Below, piece by piece: positions 12,234 to 15,431 of a stretch of 15,431 nt of DNA (positions within the stretch are counted from its first letter, which is position 1; each line of letters starts with the position of its first letter). Made by a program: the position numbers and the translations under genes. This DNA comes from Streptosporangiaceae bacterium (GTDB lineage: Bacteria; Actinomycetota; Actinomycetes; Streptosporangiales; Streptosporangiaceae), in the NCBI GenBank assembly GCA_030040475.1, contig JASHTQ010000440.1, positions 1 to 15,431 of the forward strand, read 5' to 3'. The notes beneath the pieces are model-generated. The model had not been told where the DNA came from and made no database searches. It worked only from the letters and a program-made list of their open reading frames with translations.

Positions 12234-12653
12234 TCAGTTTGTTTGCGTGGCCGCGGCGGCCGCCAGGTACTGCTCGTCGGTGACGCGCTCGAGCCAGCTG
12301 GCCCCGTCCCCGTCGGCAGTGCCCTCGTACAGGGCGATGTGGACCATGAAGCTGCCGGGGGCGGCGCCATGCCAGTGCTCCTCGCCGGGCGGGGTGTAGA
12401 CGACCTGGCCGGGGCGGGCCACGATGACCGTCCCGTCGCGGGCGCCGATCAGGGCGGTGCCTTCGGTGATGTAGAGGGTCTGACCCTGGGCGTGGGAGTG
12501 CCAGGCGGTGCGGGCGCCGGGGGTGAAGTGGACGCGGCCGCAGGCCATCCGGGACGGCTCGGGCTTGCGGACGTGGATCGCGTCGATGTACACGTCCCCG
12601 GTGAACCAGGCCGCGGGAGCCTTGCGGGTGGCTTGCTTCGGCTCGATATTCAC
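12234..12653 (-). CDS. Small cupin, hydroxynitrile-lyase-like
   Basis: This 139-residue single-domain cupin has metal-ligand candidates H52, H54, Q58 (WHSHAQGQTLYITEG) and H93 (PGEEHWHGAAP); H95 and H105 are also present. A Gln in place of the usual Glu, together with the wording FTPGARTAWHSH, EEHWHGAAP and VTDEQYL, closely recalls the bacterial Mn-dependent cupin hydroxynitrile lyases such as the Granulicella enzyme, whose ligands are His53, His55, Gln59 and His94. Its natural substrate is not established by this. The start is GTG at 12653, supported by AAGGAGA eight bases upstream. It is the last gene of the MFS-DUF2255-CMD-cupin operon, 13 bp behind the CMD gene. Cupin and CMD-like genes are often neighbours or fused. 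Confidence 0.87.
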   Translation of the reverse strand: MNIEPKQATRKAPAAWFTGDVYIDAIHVRKPEPSRMACGRVHFTPGARTAWHSHAQGQTLYITEGTALIGARDGTVIVARPGQVVYTPPGEEHWHGAAPGSFMVHIALYEGTADGDGASWLERVTDEQYLAAAAATQTN

Positions 12654-12666
12654 TGCTCGGGTCTCC

Positions 12667-13023
12667 TTACTCGTCGTGTTGCTTGCCGCCGAAGACTTCC
12701 CTGGCGACGGTCATGGCGGACATGGCACGGGGCCAGCCGGCGTAGAACGCCAGGTGGGTAATCGCCTCGGTCAACTCGGCCTGGGTAAGGCCGTTCTGCC
12801 TGGCCAGTCCGAGGTGGAAGGTGAGCTGCCCGGTGTTCCCCGCGGCGGCCAGGGCCGTCACGGTGACCAGGCTGCGGTCCCGGGGGGACAGTTCCGGCCG
12901 GGTCCATACCTCGCCGAACAGCACGTCGTCGGTGAAGTGCACCAGGCCGGGGGCGAAGTCACCGAACATCCTGGCCGCGCCCGACGGCTCGATGCCGTGT
13001 GCCTGGTCGTTGTGCCCGCTCAC
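12667..13023 (-). CDS. Carboxymuconolactone decarboxylase-like protein (AhpD-fold)
   Basis: This 118-residue protein has the CMD pattern PELSPRDRSLVTVTALAA (43-60), then TFHLGLARQNGLTQAELTEA (68-87), then ITHLAFYAGWPRAMSAM. It has no CxxC pair, so it is not an AhpD-type peroxidase; H70, E83, E86 and H90 are the candidate functional residues. Members act as decarboxylases or isomerase-like enzymes, or have no assigned reaction, and the exact activity here is unknown. The start is GTG at 13023, whose GTGA overlaps the stop of the DUF2255 gene by four bases, implying translational coupling. It is followed by the cupin after 13 bp; the two may act in the same step or pathway. Confidence 0.9.
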   Translation of the reverse strand: MSGHNDQAHGIEPSGAARMFGDFAPGLVHFTDDVLFGEVWTRPELSPRDRSLVTVTALAAAGNTGQLTFHLGLARQNGLTQAELTEAITHLAFYAGWPRAMSAMTVAREVFGGKQHDE

Positions 13024-13412
13024 CGTTGTGTCCTTTCACCTGCCGGGGTGAGTCTGGTTGTCGTGTCAGCTGCGGTGTCGCTGGTCATCGCCGTGACGTA
13101 GCTGCGCCCGTACCTGGCGTACTTCGCCTGGTAGGCGGCGTCGACCATGCTGCGCAGCGATTGGCCGACGGGTTCGGCGGTCACGTCGCGGTCCAGGCCG
13201 GTCACGCTGACGTGAGCGCTGGCCTGGCGGCTTGCGTGCCGGAACCAGGCACCGCCGGTTCCCTTGTACGAACGGACGTAGATGTCGTCGCCGGCGCGCA
13301 CGACCCAGATCGGGACCGGCGGCCGCAGCGTCCCGTCCGGCCGTCGCGTGCTGATGCGCAGCTCCGTCGCGTATCCCAGGATGTCGAGCTCACCGCTCGT
13401 CCAGGTGCTCAT
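13020..13412 (-). CDS. DUF2255 family protein
   Basis: This 130-residue soluble protein follows the DUF2255 pattern: TWTSGELDILGYATELRIST at 3-22, RRPDGTLRPPVPIWVVRAGD at 23-42, DDIYVRSYKG, AWFRHA at 55-60, and DAAYQAKYARYG at 91-102. The fold resembles nitroreductase/flavin-binding split-barrel proteins (the IWVVRxGDDxYVRS stretch), but the reaction is not known. The ATG at 13412 has a strong AGAGGAGGAGC site just upstream. It lies 33 bp behind the MFS exporter gene and overlaps the CMD gene by four bases, so it is the second gene of this operon. Confidence 0.88.
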   Translation of the reverse strand: MSTWTSGELDILGYATELRISTRRPDGTLRPPVPIWVVRAGDDIYVRSYKGTGGAWFRHASRQASAHVSVTGLDRDVTAEPVGQSLRSMVDAAYQAKYARYGRSYVTAMTSDTAADTTTRLTPAGERTQR

Positions 13413-13445
13413 CGTGTGCTCCTCCTCTGTTAGCTGGTGTTGTCA

Positions 13446-14897
13446 CTAATCGCCGCCACTGCCGGCGGCCTTGAGCTGGATGCTGACGGCGGCCGCGATC
13501 AGGGCGACGGCGGCGGCGATCAGCAGGCTGACCCGCATACCGTGGACGAACGTGGCCCGGCTGCCCAGCAGGGCGCCGAACACGGCGACCGCCAGCGCCC
13601 CGCCGACCTGCCGGCTGGTGTTGAACACGCCGCTGGCTACCCCGGCCTGGCGAGCGGGAACCACCTGCAGCAGCAGCGCCATGACCGGCGGCATGACCAG
13701 CGGCCCGGCCAGTCCGGTCAAGATCATCAGCGCCGACAGCACCGCCACCGGCGCCGGGGCTGGCAGCAGCGCCATCACGGTCAGCCCCGCTGTCATCGCT
13801 GATAGCCCGGTGCTGATCAGGACACGAGCGCCGAACCGTCCCGTCAGCCGGGCGGCGAGCGGGGTCAGCACCGCGCCGGTGAGCATCATCGGCAGGAACA
13901 CGATCCCGGTATCCAGCGCGGACAGGCCCCGTATCTGCTGCAGGTACAGGCTCATCACGAACGGCAGGCCGTAGTAGCCGACTATGAACGCGAACCCGGT
14001 GGCCACCGCGACGCTGACCGTCCGGGACCGGAACAGCGACAGCGGCAGCATCGGATGCCCGCCCCGCGCCTGCACCACCGCGAACGCGGCCAGGCCGGCG
14101 ACCGCGACCGCGAGGGCCGCCAGCACGCCCGGGGCGGTGATCCCGGCGGCCCCGGCCTCGATCGCCCCGTAGGTCAGCCCGCCCATCGCCGTGACCACGG
14201 CCACCTGCCCGGCCCAGTCGAACGGCACCTGGTGACGGGTCGACGGCGCGACGCGGGCCAGCACGGCCAGCGCGGCCGCGCCCGCTGGCAGGTTCACGAA
14301 GAAGATCAGCCGCCACGAGACCACGCTCAGTACACCGCCCAGCAGCGGCCCGGAGGTGGAGGCCGCGACTCCACCCAGCGACCACAGCGACACCGCCCGG
14401 GCCCGGCGGGCCGGGTCGGGGTAGGCGTGGCCGACCAGCGCCATCGACGCGGGCATCATCGCCGCGGCCGCCGCCCCCTGCACGAAGCGCGCCGCCACCA
14501 GCGCCGCAAGCGACGGCGCCAGGCCGCACGCCGCCGACGCCAGCACGAACAGCGCCAGCCCGGCCCCGAACGCCCGGCGCGCGCCGATCCGGTCCGCTAG
14601 CGACCCGGCCGACAGCAGCAGCGCCGCGAACATCAGCGTGTATCCGTCCACCACCCACTGCAGGCCGCTGATCCCGCCCGCCAGCTCACGGCGGATATCC
14701 GGCAGCGCCACGTTCACGATCACCGCATCCAGCGTCACCATGAAGAAACCCAGCAGCGCCGCCGTCAGCGACCACGCCGGGGCGCGGCTCTGTGCCTGGC
14801 CGGCGCAGGCGACGGCGCCCGCCGCAGTCGCAGCACTCATGGCGACCATGCAACCCCGCCCCACGCTGCCGCGGGAGGTCACGTTGTCCCTGGTCAT
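13446..14897 (-). CDS. MFS transporter of the DHA2 (EmrB/QacA) type
   Basis: This 483-residue protein consists mostly of hydrophobic helices, consistent with the 14-segment DHA2 drug:H+ antiporters of the inner membrane. The first helix contains LDAVIVNVALP (56-66, motif D1), the loop after it GSLADRIGARR (98-108, motif A), and the fifth helix STSGPLLGGVLSVVSWRLIFF (motif C region). It probably exports a small organic compound; the cargo cannot be named. ATG 14897 is chosen for the GAGGGGGG site seven bases upstream; in-frame ATGs at 14849 and 14840 would shorten a non-conserved 40-residue leader. First gene of the four-gene operon and divergent, across 44 bp, from an XRE/MmyB regulator that very likely controls it. 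Confidence 0.93.
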   Translation of the reverse strand: MTRDNVTSRGSVGRGCMVAMSAATAAGAVACAGQAQSRAPAWSLTAALLGFFMVTLDAVIVNVALPDIRRELAGGISGLQWVVDGYTLMFAALLLSAGSLADRIGARRAFGAGLALFVLASAACGLAPSLAALVAARFVQGAAAAAMMPASMALVGHAYPDPARRARAVSLWSLGGVAASTSGPLLGGVLSVVSWRLIFFVNLPAGAAALAVLARVAPSTRHQVPFDWAGQVAVVTAMGGLTYGAIEAGAAGITAPGVLAALAVAVAGLAAFAVVQARGGHPMLPLSLFRSRTVSVAVATGFAFIVGYYGLPFVMSLYLQQIRGLSALDTGIVFLPMMLTGAVLTPLAARLTGRFGARVLISTGLSAMTAGLTVMALLPAPAPVAVLSALMILTGLAGPLVMPPVMALLLQVVPARQAGVASGVFNTSRQVGGALAVAVFGALLGSRATFVHGMRVSLLIAAAVALIAAAVSIQLKAAGSGGD

Positions 14898-14929
14898 GAC
14901 GGAACCCCCCTCGCTTGTGCGGCGGGACG

Positions 14930-14935
14930 TACGGT
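14930..14935 (+). promoter_or_regulatory. Possible -10 element for a leaderless regulator transcript
   Basis: TACGGT fits TANNNT and ends six bases before the ATG at 14942. The only ribosome-binding-like run, GGAGG (14936-14940), is one base from the ATG, too near to work normally, which favours leaderless translation. It overlaps the palindrome CGTACG (14928-14933), which could be an operator for the divergent exporter operon. Confidence 0.35.
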
Positions 14936-14941
14936 GGAGGC

Positions 14942-15431
14942 ATGAGCAGCAACAAGGGCGACGTGCGCGACTTTCTCGTTACCCGCCGCGCCAGGATCAC
15001 CCCGCAGCAGGCCGGGCTGACCTTCTACGGCGGCAACCGGCGCGTCCCCGGGCTGCGCCGCGAGGAAGTCGCCATGCTCGCCGGCGTCAGCGCCGACTAC
15101 TACACCCGCCTGGAAAAAGGCAACCTGACCGGCGTCTCCGACACCGTGCTGGAGGCCATCGCCGGAGCACTCCAGCTCAACGAGGCCGAACGCCTGCACC
15201 TGTGCGACCTGGCCCGCACAGCCAACACCCCCCCGGCCCGCGCCGCCCGGCGCCGTGCCCCCCAGCAGGTGCGCCCCGGCATCCAGCTCATCCTCGACGG
15301 CATGACGGACACGCCGGCCTTCGTCCGGAACGGCCGCCTGGACATCCTCGCCATCAATGCCCTCGGCCGCGCCCTGTACTCACCCGTCTTCACCGGCCCC
15401 GGTCAGCCCGTCAACCTGGCCCGGTTCCGGT
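14942..15431 (+). CDS. XRE-family regulator with MmyB-like ligand-binding domain (partial, 3' end missing)
   Basis: The 163 visible residues are open to the window edge. The helix-turn-helix domain (about 10-92) contains RVPGLRREEVAMLAGVSADY (34-53) followed by YTRLEKGN, the signature of this actinobacterial HTH group. From about 110 the PAS-like MmyB domain begins (DTPAFVRNGRLDILAINALG, 123-142, then RALYSPVF). Family members are usually about 270-290 residues, so roughly 110-120 are cut off. They typically lie divergent from the oxidoreductase or transporter operon they regulate, which fits the MFS operon 44 bp away. The ligand is unknown; a fatty acid has been seen in a family structure. 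Confidence 0.92.
   Translation, partial: MSSNKGDVRDFLVTRRARITPQQAGLTFYGGNRRVPGLRREEVAMLAGVSADYYTRLEKGNLTGVSDTVLEAIAGALQLNEAERLHLCDLARTANTPPARAARRRAPQQVRPGIQLILDGMTDTPAFVRNGRLDILAINALGRALYSPVFTGPGQPVNLARFR

Noticed and set aside
13390..14658. A 422-codon minus-strand frame inside the MFS gene.
   Set aside because: It is an Arg/Gly/Ala-rich shadow in another frame of the transporter, which has clear MFS motifs.

Overview
The window is high-GC, gene-dense DNA with GGAGG-type ribosome binding sites, several possible leaderless starts, and families typical of Actinobacteria: a DevR/DosR-like regulator, a MmyB-type XRE regulator, DUF2255 and a TipA/BmrR-like MerR regulator. A soil or environmental actinomycete is the best guess. 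The sequence alone does not fix the genus.

Layout. (1) 1-955: a degraded flank. It holds the first codons of a leftward gene leaving the window, about 480 bp of hairpin-rich non-coding DNA with a tRNA-like stretch, and a frameshifted, internally deleted IS66-type transposase remnant. (2) 956-1702: a SAM-dependent methyltransferase. (3) 1841-6858: a signalling island. A small histidine-containing protein with an eroded ATPase domain (-) is divergent from a DevR/DosR-like response regulator (+). Two soluble PAS-kinase-receiver hybrid histidine kinases (-) follow. Strong stem-loops overlap the stop codons of the regulator and of the upstream kinase. (4) 7008-7292: a DUF2007 small protein. (5) 7321-9636 (-): a kinase fused to a class III PLP phospho-lyase/aminotransferase, divergent from an SDR oxidoreductase (9743-10540). 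(6) 10693-12081 (-): a stand-alone GyrI-like ligand-binding protein and a MerR regulator carrying the same domain, behind a promoter with the 19-bp spacer typical of MerR control. (7) 12234-14897 (-): an operon for an MFS exporter, a DUF2255 protein, a carboxymuconolactone decarboxylase-like protein and a cupin resembling Mn-dependent hydroxynitrile lyases. It is divergent from an XRE/MmyB regulator (+) cut by the window end.

The most interesting hypothesis is a phosphorelay in the signalling island. The hybrid kinases end in receiver domains. The small protein keeps the phospho-accepting His but has lost recognisable ATP-binding motifs, as in Spo0B/ChpT-type phosphotransferases. The DevR-like regulator would be the output. 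Also notable are the kinase/phospho-lyase fusion, the MerR/GyrI pair with its promoter, and the cupin operon.
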